NCBI GenBank assembly: GCA_038147755.1
Contig: JAYQTS010000014.1
Span: 1 to 64,000, forward strand
Length of the DNA: 64,000 nucleotides
From: UBA5951 sp012269555
GTDB lineage: Bacteria; Pseudomonadota; Alphaproteobacteria; Puniceispirillales; Puniceispirillaceae
Reading direction: 5' to 3'
The first letter of the stretch is position 1. Each line of letters starts with the position of its first letter. Position numbers and translations under genes: made by a program. Under the pieces are notes generated by a model. That model ran no database searches and was not told where the DNA came from. It was given only the letters and a program-made list of their open reading frames with translations. Of the stretch, positions 56,057 through 64,000 are shown one piece after another.

Positions 56057-57252
56057 ATGAAAAAAAACATTTTGGTTTTTTCAATGGCATATTTAATTGG
56101 AGCTATGAATCCGGCCAATTCCTTTGACTATATGGAACAATATGGAAAAGCAGATTTGTTGATAACCAATTTCTGGGAAGGTCCTTCTTACAATAGCCAG
56201 GATGATACTTTTGTCACATATAAGATCGAACCTTCTTTGTATGTAGAACAGGGTGCAATTGATTCCTTTATTCAGCCCCGTGTAAGAGTTGGTAACTCAG
56301 GTGCTGGTAGAGTAGATTTGAAAGAGGCACATATATCATACAGTTTGAATAATGTTGATTTTAGAATTGGTTCACTAATCGAATTTTGGGGGAAAACAGA
56401 AACTTATAATCCCAGTGATATTGTAAATAGTGCGGATTATACTTCGGGCTTGGCAAGCCCAGACAAACTAGGGGCACCAGCATTTAAGGCTTCTTCTGAA
56501 TTTTATGATGGATATGTTTCCTTTTTCATATTTCCTTTTTTTATAGAAAACGTCTATCCAGGGTTATCCTCGCGGCAGAGACTTGGCACACTGGTAAATA
56601 ATGATAGAGCGAATTTTTCAAATGGCGGGTCTAAAAATGATAATAGTTATGCGCTCCGTTTTGAGGGATATTATGAGGATATAGACTATGGTTTCAGTTA
56701 TTTTGATGGGATATCTCGAGAACCTTATTTTTGTTAGGCTCAGACTCTCGACTTCTTCCTGAATATAGTTCAATTAAGCAAATAGGTGTCGATATTCAAT
56801 ATTTGGTCGACGATATATCATTTAAAACAGAAATAGTGCATCGAACTGGTCAAAGAAACGCTAATGGCATTATGGATGATTATAATGCTGGAGTGATAGG
56901 TATAGAAAAAAATAGATATGGGGTTTTGAGTAGCCAATATGATCTTGTTCTTCTCGGCGAAATATCTGCAGATAGTCGAGGAAATAATAGTCATACGATT
57001 TTCCAACGAGACCTAACTGTGGGAGGATCGCTTCTTCTTAACGATATCGATGATAGTGAATTTAGTCTATTTTTGACACAAGATTTATCATATTCATCTG
57101 GAACAACTCGTTTTTCTTATTCTACAAGATTGAATGATGCATTTACGATTGAAGCTATTTTAAATTTGTACTCAAATCTAGATCAAGACCCTAGCCAATT
57201 ACCTTTAGCAAAAGACAGCAGTGCTAATGTTACTTTTAACTATAATTGGTAA
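56057..57252 (+). CDS. Outer-membrane beta-barrel protein of the RND-LolA system (DUF1302-like), frameshifted
   Basis: Signal peptide at 1-22 (KKNILVFSMAYLIGAMNPANS). Many alternating amphipathic strands with aromatic girdle residues follow, e.g. VDLKEAHISYSLNNVDFRIG and LIEFWGKTETYNPSDIVNSA, typical of the DUF1302-like proteins found with such exporters. The first frame ends at 56737; adding one T to TTTTT near 56725 joins it to LLGSDSRLLPEYSSI. The protein ends on ANVTFNYNW, the aromatic C-terminus expected for barrel insertion. Total about 398 aa. Confidence 0.8.
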
Positions 57253-57270
57253 TTAAGTTTTATACTTTTC

Positions 57271-57966
57271 CTAGGTCCTTGCAGCCTCGAAGGCTTCCCA
57301 AGCTTCCTTAAATTTTTCAAAATCAAAATCATTTTGTTTGGCCGGTCTCAAAATTAACTGTTCAGTATCTAATAATTTATTGATTGAGCTTTCAAGGATA
57401 CTTATTACATCCTTTGGAATAACAACGGCACCATGTCTATCGGCATGTATTAAATCACCATCATTTATTTTTAATGAGAATATTGTAACAGAACAGGCAA
57501 TCTCCTTTACATGCACGTATGCATGGCTTGGCCCAACAGAACCTGCAAGAACTGGAAATCCATCAGGCAAATCACCTAAATCACGCATTACACCATTTGT
57601 AAATGCTCCATACATTCCAAATCCTTTATGTATGTTAGTGTTTACCTCTCCCCAGAAAGCACCAACACAGTTTGGAAAATCAATATCTTCTATAACTGCA
57701 ACAGAAGGGTTGTTTGCTGTAGCCATATGCTCATAATAAGAAAGTCGGCGTTTTTTAATCACCTCGATAGACTCTGTTGGAGGGCTAAGTGCAGTAATCT
57801 TTGCTGTTCTAGCATACCCACATATTGGTTTTTCATTTGGACTAGATGAAATCATTGTGCCTTTAGTAAAATCATTGAAGCCACGTTTTCCTTGTGCAAC
57901 TTCGATTGCATTACATACAGTTGGTGTATCTATAGTTTCAAGGAGTTTAAAAAGTGATTCTGTCAT
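57271..57966 (-). CDS. RraA-family protein (HMG/oxaloacetate aldolase-like)
   Basis: 231 aa. Key family stretches: GYARTAKITA, FWGEVNTN, GAFTNGVMRDLGDLP (holding the substrate Arg-Asp) and DLIHADRHGAVVIP (the metal Asp region). Enzymes of this family cleave 4-hydroxy-4-methyl-2-oxoglutarate or decarboxylate oxaloacetate; others only bind RNase E. Last gene of the minus-strand operon, so a carbon-carbon cleavage or decarboxylation late in a pathway is plausible. Confidence 0.85.
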   Translation of the reverse strand: MTESLFKLLETIDTPTVCNAIEVAQGKRGFNDFTKGTMISSSPNEKPICGYARTAKITALSPPTESIEVIKKRRLSYYEHMATANNPSVAVIEDIDFPNCVGAFWGEVNTNIHKGFGMYGAFTNGVMRDLGDLPDGFPVLAGSVGPSHAYVHVKEIACSVTIFSLKINDGDLIHADRHGAVVIPKDVISILESSINKLLDTEQLILRPAKQNDFDFEKFKEAWEAFEAART

Positions 57967-58020
57967 TTAAATTACTCTATTTTCTGGTCTGCTTTTTTAA
58001 ATAAAAAAGAATAGTATTTA

Positions 58021-59154
58021 TTAATTTTGTTCAGAGGCAATTGCAGCACCTTTTACAAGAGTCTCTAATTTTGCAAAAGCAATTTCCGGGTCTACGGCTC
58101 CAAATCCAGCAAAAGTTCCAAATCCACAGTCTGAGCCAGCAATTACACGTTCAACTCCAACAATATTTGTAAAACGCTTTAAACGCTGAGCGACAAGTTC
58201 GGGGTGTTCTACAAAATTAGTTGTGGAATCAATCACGCCAGGTATAAGAATTTTATCCTCTGGTATTTCACTTTTTCTATTTTCAAAAATTGTCCATTCA
58301 TGAGCATGACGTGGATTTGATGTTTCGAATAGTAAATAATTCGCATTTACAGACATAAACGTTGAAAACATGCTATCCATGGATATGTCACAGATATGCG
58401 GCCCTTCATAATTACCCCAACAAATGTGAACTCTAACATTTTTGGGATTAATTCCTTCAAGTGCATAATTAAGCGCTTCGACATGACTATTTGCAATTTT
58501 GATGAACTCTTTATCTGACAAATCGTTGAAAAGCATATGTCGCGATAGTGCAAGGTCTGGACAGTCAATTTGCAAATCAAGTCCGGATTCAACAATTAAC
58601 TGATATTCAGCCTTCAAAGCATCTGCAAGTGCATGAAGATAAGTCTCCCTGTTTGGGTAGAAATTATTTTGTAAAAATAGGGATATCACACCAGGAGAAG
58701 CAGCATTCATAAAACCATGAATGTTGCCATATTTTTTAATTGCTGATTTCAAGTTTGAAATATCTTTTTTCAGTTCTGAGTTGCTTAACGGTTTAACTTC
58801 TCCTGTACACATTGGACGCGTATATTCTGGCGTGCCACCGCTATCAGCCAATCTTTGTAAGAAGGTGGGGAACATTATTAAATCTGCAGGCGCATTTCTT
58901 GGACTATCACCAGAAAATCCAGTATAACGATCCTTAACATATGTGGCATACGAAATTTTTGATGTCTCTCCATCACTAACAATGTCAATACCACAATCTT
59001 TTTGTCGAGAGACAAGCAAATCAACATGTTTCTTCATCACCTCATCAAAGTGCGTAGCGTTATAAGCTTGGTTTTTCTCTTTACTAAATAGAAAGTCTGT
59101 TACCTCCTGAGATCTAGGAAGTGAACCAACATGTGTTGTGCGAATATGTGTCAT
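58021..59154 (-). CDS. MetE-like (cobalamin-independent methionine synthase C-terminal domain) methyltransferase
   Basis: 377 aa, only the catalytic half of a MetE-type enzyme. Starts THIRTTHVGSLPR as such stand-alone proteins do. Zinc ligands appear as VHICWGNYEGPH (His, Cys), the Glu in LLFETSNPRHAHEW and the late Cys in AGSDCGFGTF. These proteins move methyl or alkyl groups to thiols. Next to a bicupin it may demethylate a catabolic substrate rather than make methionine; this is inference. It starts one base from the cupin stop. Confidence 0.85.
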   Translation of the reverse strand: MTHIRTTHVGSLPRSQEVTDFLFSKEKNQAYNATHFDEVMKKHVDLLVSRQKDCGIDIVSDGETSKISYATYVKDRYTGFSGDSPRNAPADLIMFPTFLQRLADSGGTPEYTRPMCTGEVKPLSNSELKKDISNLKSAIKKYGNIHGFMNAASPGVISLFLQNNFYPNRETYLHALADALKAEYQLIVESGLDLQIDCPDLALSRHMLFNDLSDKEFIKIANSHVEALNYALEGINPKNVRVHICWGNYEGPHICDISMDSMFSTFMSVNANYLLFETSNPRHAHEWTIFENRKSEIPEDKILIPGVIDSTTNFVEHPELVAQRLKRFTNIVGVERVIAGSDCGFGTFAGFGAVDPEIAFAKLETLVKGAAIASEQN

Positions 59155-60117
59155 CTATTGATTCCTCTCAAACCAAGTAGGACCAGCTGCATCGTCTGTG
59201 TTTCTTACACGATATAAACTTGCTTCTCCTGACATAGATGGTTCTAACGTATAGTCACATTTTGGTTCGATTAATGCAGTATCACCTGAGTTAAGTATTT
59301 CTTCGTGGCTACTGTAAGATAGTTTCCAATGCCCTTTAACAGGCATTAATACATCGTACCTATTTGATCCCATCTCTTTTATTGGGGTATAAGAAGAAAG
59401 GAAACTCACCTCAAATCCTGGTTTGTCAAATATAAGTCCATTTTCTCCAATTACAGGCACTTCGCCTTCTCTGGAAAGGGCAAGCATATCTTGGTATCTT
59501 GATACCCATCTGGGAACAATGTCTGTTATGCTTGGCTCTCCCATTAAATTTAAAGAGGCCTCATCCATTACCTCTTTTGGATTAATACCATCTGGAAGGG
59601 TCTCTGATTTTTTTGTATCATATAACACACCATTTTCTCCAAGAATTAGACCATGTTCCTTCGCCTCTTCAATAACTTGTGGAGCCCAAACTACACCACC
59701 CCCCGCATCGTCACCTCCAAGTATTGCCATTATCATAGAGTAGTCTGTGCCAATATTTTCAAATCCTCTAAACATTCCGGTTGGAATATTAAAAATGTCA
59801 CCTGGTTCGAGTATTACTTCTCCTGTTTTTCCCCATCTTCCCCAAAAAAATCTCCACTTTCCTGATAAAACAAAAAAAACTTCTGCTGTTCTATGAGTAT
59901 GTAATGAGTTACGGCATTTAGGAGGTTGGCCTGCTGCTCCAATATTAAACCCTGGTGTTTTTTTTATATGAACATGTTGGTCAGCTGCTTCCGAAACTCC
60001 TCCCCCAATAATAGTAAAGTTTTCTTTTTTATCCGAACCAGGTGTATGAGCATCTATAAACGCTGTTTTGCATGGCACGAGTTCACCATATCGAACAATG
60101 TGAATTGGTTTCGTCAT
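59155..60117 (-). CDS. Bicupin-domain protein
   Basis: 320 aa. First cupin: SLHTHRTAEVFFVLSGKWRF, with HxH and Glu for a metal, followed by LEPGDIFNIPTGMFRGFENI. A second, less complete cupin lies at about 250-300 (VLMPVKGHWKLSYSS, GDTALIEPK) without an obvious HxH. No signal peptide. Could be a dioxygenase or isomerase or a small-ligand binding protein. It overlaps the SnoaL-like gene by one base and precedes the MetE-like gene. Confidence 0.82.
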   Translation of the reverse strand: MTKPIHIVRYGELVPCKTAFIDAHTPGSDKKENFTIIGGGVSEAADQHVHIKKTPGFNIGAAGQPPKCRNSLHTHRTAEVFFVLSGKWRFFWGRWGKTGEVILEPGDIFNIPTGMFRGFENIGTDYSMIMAILGGDDAGGGVVWAPQVIEEAKEHGLILGENGVLYDTKKSETLPDGINPKEVMDEASLNLMGEPSITDIVPRWVSRYQDMLALSREGEVPVIGENGLIFDKPGFEVSFLSSYTPIKEMGSNRYDVLMPVKGHWKLSYSSHEEILNSGDTALIEPKCDYTLEPSMSGEASLYRVRNTDDAAGPTWFERNQ

Positions 60118-61091
60118 TAATCTCTCCCCAAATGAAGATGAATTTGTTTCCAGATAGAAACATCATCAAATAAAGTATATTCGTTTCGAAGTCCCCAAGG
60201 ACCAAATTCTGCGTGGCTTATTCCCATAATATAAATGTTTGCATTTGATGGGTGGCCGAACCGCCCCTTACCTTCATGCTTTCCAACTAAGGACCACCTT
60301 AAAGCAGCTCTTGGGGGCAAAAACGGATCTTCTCTTCCAATCTTATGATGAATTGTAAATGTTGCAGATGGCAGGGCATTGCGAAGAGATTTCCAAAAAG
60401 CTTCGATTTCAGTAAAACCAACAGCCATCATACCTTCAGGGTAATATCCTTTTCCAGCCCTATCATAATGATGATGAATTATGTCAGTTTTACCGTTCAT
60501 AATAGATGTTAGAATCTCAGAAAATAAATCGCCCCACTCATTATCATTTCCTGTTCCTGCGTACGGTCCTTTTAAATCCATAGAGGCAGTAAAAGGTTTA
60601 ATACAATTTTCTATACCTCCTTCTTGTTGAATTTGTTTATATGCAAAATCAGCACTATTATGTCCGAGTTGTTTAACAATGCCTCCAACATCACGCACCA
60701 ACCATTCGTCATCAATTTGATTGTTTTTTGCATGACAGTCTGCAATCACCCGATAGTGAATTTTTTTACCAGTAGGTTCTCCAAAGCTACCTTTACCAAG
60801 ATGAGTTGCTGTCGAAAATATTCGATGAGAAGATAACATGCCTCTTTCTGGAGAGCCTGACCAAATGACGTCTTCTCCTAGAAGTTGTCTGTCAGGAAAT
60901 TCTGATAAAGTATCAAGAGTGGCCTTTATAACTGCCTTATTGCCTATAACAAGAGAGCTAGGAGAGCGCACAGGAATATCATTTGAATAATAATGATTTA
61001 ATGTATCCACCTTTTTTTCTTCCCAGATCTCGTGTGTGATTCCCAGAATATAATTTGGAAAATTATCAAATCTACTATCAAACCCTTTCAT
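60117..61091 (-). CDS. SnoaL/NTF2-like two-domain protein
   Basis: 324 aa, two NTF2-like domains: the first about 10-170 (GITHEIWEEKKVDTLNHYYS, VIADCHAKNNQIDDEWLVRD), the second about 185-320 (MAVGFTEIEAFWKSLRNALP, TIHHKIGREDPFLPPRAALRW). SnoaL-like folds act as cyclases, dehydratases, isomerases or hydrolases on small cyclic molecules. Starts within the LacI gene end (4-bp overlap). One of three such genes in the operon. Confidence 0.82.
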   Translation of the reverse strand: MKGFDSRFDNFPNYILGITHEIWEEKKVDTLNHYYSNDIPVRSPSSLVIGNKAVIKATLDTLSEFPDRQLLGEDVIWSGSPERGMLSSHRIFSTATHLGKGSFGEPTGKKIHYRVIADCHAKNNQIDDEWLVRDVGGIVKQLGHNSADFAYKQIQQEGGIENCIKPFTASMDLKGPYAGTGNDNEWGDLFSEILTSIMNGKTDIIHHHYDRAGKGYYPEGMMAVGFTEIEAFWKSLRNALPSATFTIHHKIGREDPFLPPRAALRWSLVGKHEGKGRFGHPSNANIYIMGISHAEFGPWGLRNEYTLFDDVSIWKQIHLHLGRD

Positions 61092-62155
61092 TTATCACCC
61101 CCACAATTTTTCTTGGTAGAGGAGCGAATTATAAGTTCACCAGCTAGTTTAATATCGCCCCTTTTTAAAGGTTTATTTTCCATATAGCACATGAGAAGGA
61201 AAACTGTTTGTTGAACCATTTGCTCTATAGGTTGAGAAACTGTAGTCAGATCGTAGCTTGCTAACCGGGAGGGTGGAACATTATCATAACCGACAATTCC
61301 AATATCATCAGGTATTTTTAATCCGTACTCGAATCTTAAAACATCCATTACAATTAGAGCCATTGCGTCATTTGCAACGAAAATAGCCTCTGGTTTTTTT
61401 GAACTATTTATAATGTTTAAAGCTGCATCTCGTGCCTGCTCACTCCTGAAATTTCCAACAGCTCTAGCACTAATGTTAAAACCATATTCCTCAAGTTTGT
61501 TTGAAAAGCCTGCTTCTCTATCGCGTTGAGTGGAGGCACCTTCCCATCCCGCAATATAACCGAAGGAACGATACCCCTGTTTAATTAAATGTTCAGCTAT
61601 CAGACCTCCACCAAGATAATTGTCTGTTGTTACTGAAGCAAATGAGGGATTATGTTGAATACGATTGAATTGCACTACCGGAATACCAGCGTTTTCACAT
61701 TTTTCAGTCAATGCAGAAGATAGGGCAACAGACGCTGTTACAATTGCATCTATTTGATACTCCAATATTTCCTCAACTACATTATCTACATTACTTGCAG
61801 TTTGCGCTGCCATAAAAATAAGAACATGATAGCCCTCTTTTTGTAATGCGTTTGACAGACGCTCAAGCACTTCTGGGTAAAAATAATTATCTAAATAGGC
61901 AACAACCAAACCAATCATATGGGAACGACCAGTAAGGAGAGACCGCGCTATTCTGTTTGGTCTATAACCTAATTGTTTTGCGGCATTTTGGACTTTTTCA
62001 ACCGTTTTTGCTGATGCAGAAGCCCCTTTTGTGAATACTCTACTAACAGCTGATTGGCTCACTCCAGCGAGTTTTGCTACATCTTGGGATGTAATTTTTT
62101 GCTGGGCATGGTCATTTGCAAATACGATTGTTTTTATGGTCGAATCTTTTGACAT
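61088..62155 (-). CDS. LacI-family transcriptional regulator
   Basis: 355 aa. The N-terminal helix-turn-helix and hinge are TSQDVAKLAGVSQSAVSRVF and GYRPNRIARSLLTGRS, after an unusual lead of about 20 residues. A periplasmic-binding-like ligand domain follows (MIGLVVAYLDNYFYPEVLE, IVGYDNVPPSRLASY, TTVSQPIEQM). It is embedded between two SnoaL-like genes and overlaps both, so it is probably autoregulated with the pathway and senses its substrate, likely a sugar or cyclic polyol. Confidence 0.94.
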   Translation of the reverse strand: MSKDSTIKTIVFANDHAQQKITSQDVAKLAGVSQSAVSRVFTKGASASAKTVEKVQNAAKQLGYRPNRIARSLLTGRSHMIGLVVAYLDNYFYPEVLERLSNALQKEGYHVLIFMAAQTASNVDNVVEEILEYQIDAIVTASVALSSALTEKCENAGIPVVQFNRIQHNPSFASVTTDNYLGGGLIAEHLIKQGYRSFGYIAGWEGASTQRDREAGFSNKLEEYGFNISARAVGNFRSEQARDAALNIINSSKKPEAIFVANDAMALIVMDVLRFEYGLKIPDDIGIVGYDNVPPSRLASYDLTTVSQPIEQMVQQTVFLLMCYMENKPLKRGDIKLAGELIIRSSTKKNCGGDK

Positions 62156-63204
62156 TACTGAACCTCACTTAACGTTACTTGACCAAGGTTGGTTCTGGGA
62201 AAAGCGAGCTCTTGCATTCTTGATATAACATTCACATCAATTTGTGCCCATATATCAAGTAAATCAATCATTACCCAATTTTCCCGAATTTTATTTTTTT
62301 CTAATCTCCAGAAATCAAGTGAACGAAGAGTAATTTTATGGTTTGCAGGCGCTATACCTAACCAGCCATCTCCAGTAAGTGTTTGTGACATATTCGGCCA
62401 ACCTGTCACTGCCACATAGTTTTCCTCCGAAAAAAAGTGATGTGTTGTCTCCTCTGGATATTGGCCTCTATCTGGCATTGCCCTTAAAAACGGGATTTGG
62501 TGAAACTTTCGAAAACCTAAAACACCCCTACTACTCCCAATGCCGGAGGGCCCATACCAATTAAATTTTGGGTGCCAGAATTTTTCAAGTTCCATAATCT
62601 TTTCATCCCCATATTTGGGATGCTTGCTCATAGCTGAGAGCATTTCTAATACAATTAATTTATTTTCCTCTCCTTCCTGCTCATTTGATTCATTACACTT
62701 TATGCCATCCTGAGTGGCAGGTGAGGGCACAAGCCATTCACGCCCTAGGGAAGGCCCCATCGGCCAGACATTAGCCTGCATCATCAAGCTAGGGATATCC
62801 CAAATAGCTTGAATTTCAGAAACTTTTCCATCAGTGCATTTATAAAATTCGTGAAATCTAATATGGGCTAGGTGGCCAGTTGGTGGTATAGTTAAAAATG
62901 GGTTTACAAACGTACCTAAAAAATATCCCGCATTTCCTATCCAATATTCTCCATGAGCATCTTTGCCAGAAATACGTATTGTTTCTCGTCTCTCAAAATC
63001 TGGAAAGGAATTAAAAAGGGGTGCGTAGATTCTTTCATAAATAAGAGACGCTTCCAAATCTCCTATGGGATGAAAATAATGGCAAAAAGCTGAAGGATGA
63101 ATTATTTCAGATAATAATTTTTGTGTTTTTCTTGGCTCAAAATTATAAAGTGCGGAAAAGAGAGGCACCGTTATTTTTTCCGAAGAAGAATTATTTATTG
63201 ACAT
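62155..63204 (-). CDS. SnoaL/NTF2-like two-domain protein
   Basis: 349 aa with two NTF2-like domains. The second (about 200-330) has FNWYGPSGIGSSRGVLGFRK and SLDFWRLEKNKIRENWVMID, the same pattern as in the 182-aa gene just upstream, which shows they are relatives. The first holds IGNAGYFLGTFVNPFLTIPP. No signal peptide. It overlaps the upstream gene by 14 bp and touches the LacI start. Confidence 0.82.
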   Translation of the reverse strand: MSINNSSSEKITVPLFSALYNFEPRKTQKLLSEIIHPSAFCHYFHPIGDLEASLIYERIYAPLFNSFPDFERRETIRISGKDAHGEYWIGNAGYFLGTFVNPFLTIPPTGHLAHIRFHEFYKCTDGKVSEIQAIWDIPSLMMQANVWPMGPSLGREWLVPSPATQDGIKCNESNEQEGEENKLIVLEMLSAMSKHPKYGDEKIMELEKFWHPKFNWYGPSGIGSSRGVLGFRKFHQIPFLRAMPDRGQYPEETTHHFFSEENYVAVTGWPNMSQTLTGDGWLGIAPANHKITLRSLDFWRLEKNKIRENWVMIDLLDIWAQIDVNVISRMQELAFPRTNLGQVTLSEVQ

Positions 63205-63739
63205 TTGGACTACTTTCTTTCGACGGGGGGCTTTTCACACCCTCATCAAATGCTTCCCATCCATGCCCTGAAAAACAATCGACGCCAAGCTGTGATAACA
63301 CAGACGGATAATCAACCATCACCCAATTATCTATGATCTTTCCATCTACAACTTTCCAGAAATCCATATAACGAATTTCTACTTTCTTACCCGTAGGCTT
63401 GATGCCCATAAATTCACCACTATGGACTGCTTCTTGCCTACCAAAAGCTGCTGCCCATTCGCCCATATATAAGCGTGCTTCGTCGATACATACCTTATCT
63501 GAGAATGCTGCCTGAAAAGGCCTTTGCCAATTATTTTGGAATTCCTCCAACCCTTTTTTTGTTCCACACCCATAATTGCCCATCCATCTAAAATTGGGTG
63601 CAAAGAATTGGCCTATATCGTCTATTCGGTGGTCATTTAGTCCATCAACCATAGCTTCTATAATTGAACGTGTTGCATCTGTTTTTGATAAATCGGTATC
63701 ACGACTTAAAAGAGCTTGTTCTGGTCTTTTACCTACCAT
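63191..63739 (-). CDS. SnoaL/NTF2-like single-domain protein
   Basis: 182 aa. FFAPNFRWMGNYGCGTKKGL and YMDFWKVVDGKIIDNWVMVD define the NTF2-like fold and match the second domain of the next gene. AAGGAG stands before the ATG, which shares its A with the TAA stop of the ABC ATPase upstream, showing a single transcript with the transporter. Confidence 0.85.
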   Translation of the reverse strand: MVGKRPEQALLSRDTDLSKTDATRSIIEAMVDGLNDHRIDDIGQFFAPNFRWMGNYGCGTKKGLEEFQNNWQRPFQAAFSDKVCIDEARLYMGEWAAAFGRQEAVHSGEFMGIKPTGKKVEIRYMDFWKVVDGKIIDNWVMVDYPSVLSQLGVDCFSGHGWEAFDEGVKSPPSKESSPNVNK

Positions 63740-64000
63740 TAAGTTATCTCCTTAATAAGCATTCCAGTATTAGTATTAAAAAGATGGCAGGCACTATTAG
63801 CTATATTAATAGTAACAATGTCACCAATTTTTGCTGAGTAATCTTTGGCGGCCTTTACAGATATTAAAGTGCCCGATATTTGAAATGATATCATGGTAGA
63901 ATCGCCGAGCAATTCAATAGAATAGATAGCAGAAGAGAATTCATTGCTATTTTTAGGCTTTGTTTTTGTTGTCTGAATAATAGCATCTTCTGCTCTAAAT
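63739..64000 (-). CDS. Carbohydrate ABC transporter ATPase, C-terminal part (partial)
   Basis: The gene enters from beyond the window edge; only the last 86 codons are seen, ending with TAA at 63739-63741. The sequence FRAEDAIIQTTK, YSIELLGDSTMISFQISG, KAAKDYSAKIGDIVTINI and CHLFNTNTGMLI matches the TOBE domain at the end of MalK/UgpC-type ATPases. Its presence shows the SnoaL-LacI-cupin-MetE-RraA genes lie downstream of, and overlap with, a carbohydrate-type importer. Confidence 0.8.
   Translation of the reverse strand, partial: FRAEDAIIQTTKTKPKNSNEFSSAIYSIELLGDSTMISFQISGTLISVKAAKDYSAKIGDIVTINIANSACHLFNTNTGMLIKEIT

Overview
The window looks like chromosomal DNA of a marine alphaproteobacterium of the SAR116/Rhodobacterales kind. 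This is inferred from gene content: a DddP-type DMSP lyase, a non-pyrrolysine MttB-family methyltransferase, a dimethylglycine dehydrogenase-like enzyme, TRAP and many ABC transporters for small organic solutes, and an AT-rich genome. No marker in the window fixes the genus. Nearly all of it is transport and catabolism of dissolved organic compounds, with a matching regulator beside several of the blocks.

Layout. 1-485: end of an rRNA operon (23S 3' end, 5S). 566-8397 (minus): a tight run mttB-like > DMGDH-like > dddP > kbl > tdh, with a divergent LysR regulator (8617-9501); this part is clearly GC-richer towards tdh. 9517-23704: a myo-inositol island: iolD-iolC-iolB-aldolase (minus), oxidoreductase-iolE-oxidoreductase (plus), iolG-phyH-iolB (minus), then a Frc/Rbs-like sugar ABC transporter (plus). 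23785-29958: a hydrolase, an M29 aminopeptidase, a decayed amino-acid ABC transporter and a secreted serine hydrolase. 30082-38259: DUF1028 and an AllC-like amidohydrolase diverging from a Dpp-type ABC transporter whose last gene is a FadR/GntR regulator; twin 16-bp operator-like repeats lie between the two arms. 38308-44858: a glucose/mannose-type ABC transporter (minus) diverging from an OmpR-type two-component system, with five 10-bp-phased boxes in the shared promoter. 44905-48372 (minus): glycosyltransferase > nucleosidase-like > SPL-like radical SAM > SDR, an unexplained four-gene operon. 48965-52035: a TRAP transporter. 52912-57252: MMPL/RND exporter, LolA-like protein and outer-membrane protein. 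57271-64000 (minus): an ABC ATPase end, three NTF2/SnoaL-like proteins, a LacI regulator, a bicupin, a MetE-like methyltransferase and an RraA-like protein. This last operon and the radical-SAM operon are the best candidates for undescribed pathways.

A strong feature of the sequence is recurrent single-base frameshifts in otherwise well-conserved genes, many in A or T homopolymers, including a compensating minus-A/plus-A pair in one gene. I read most of these as sequence errors rather than gene death. The exception is the amino-acid ABC transporter at 26485-28540, where the binding-protein gene has also lost coding material.
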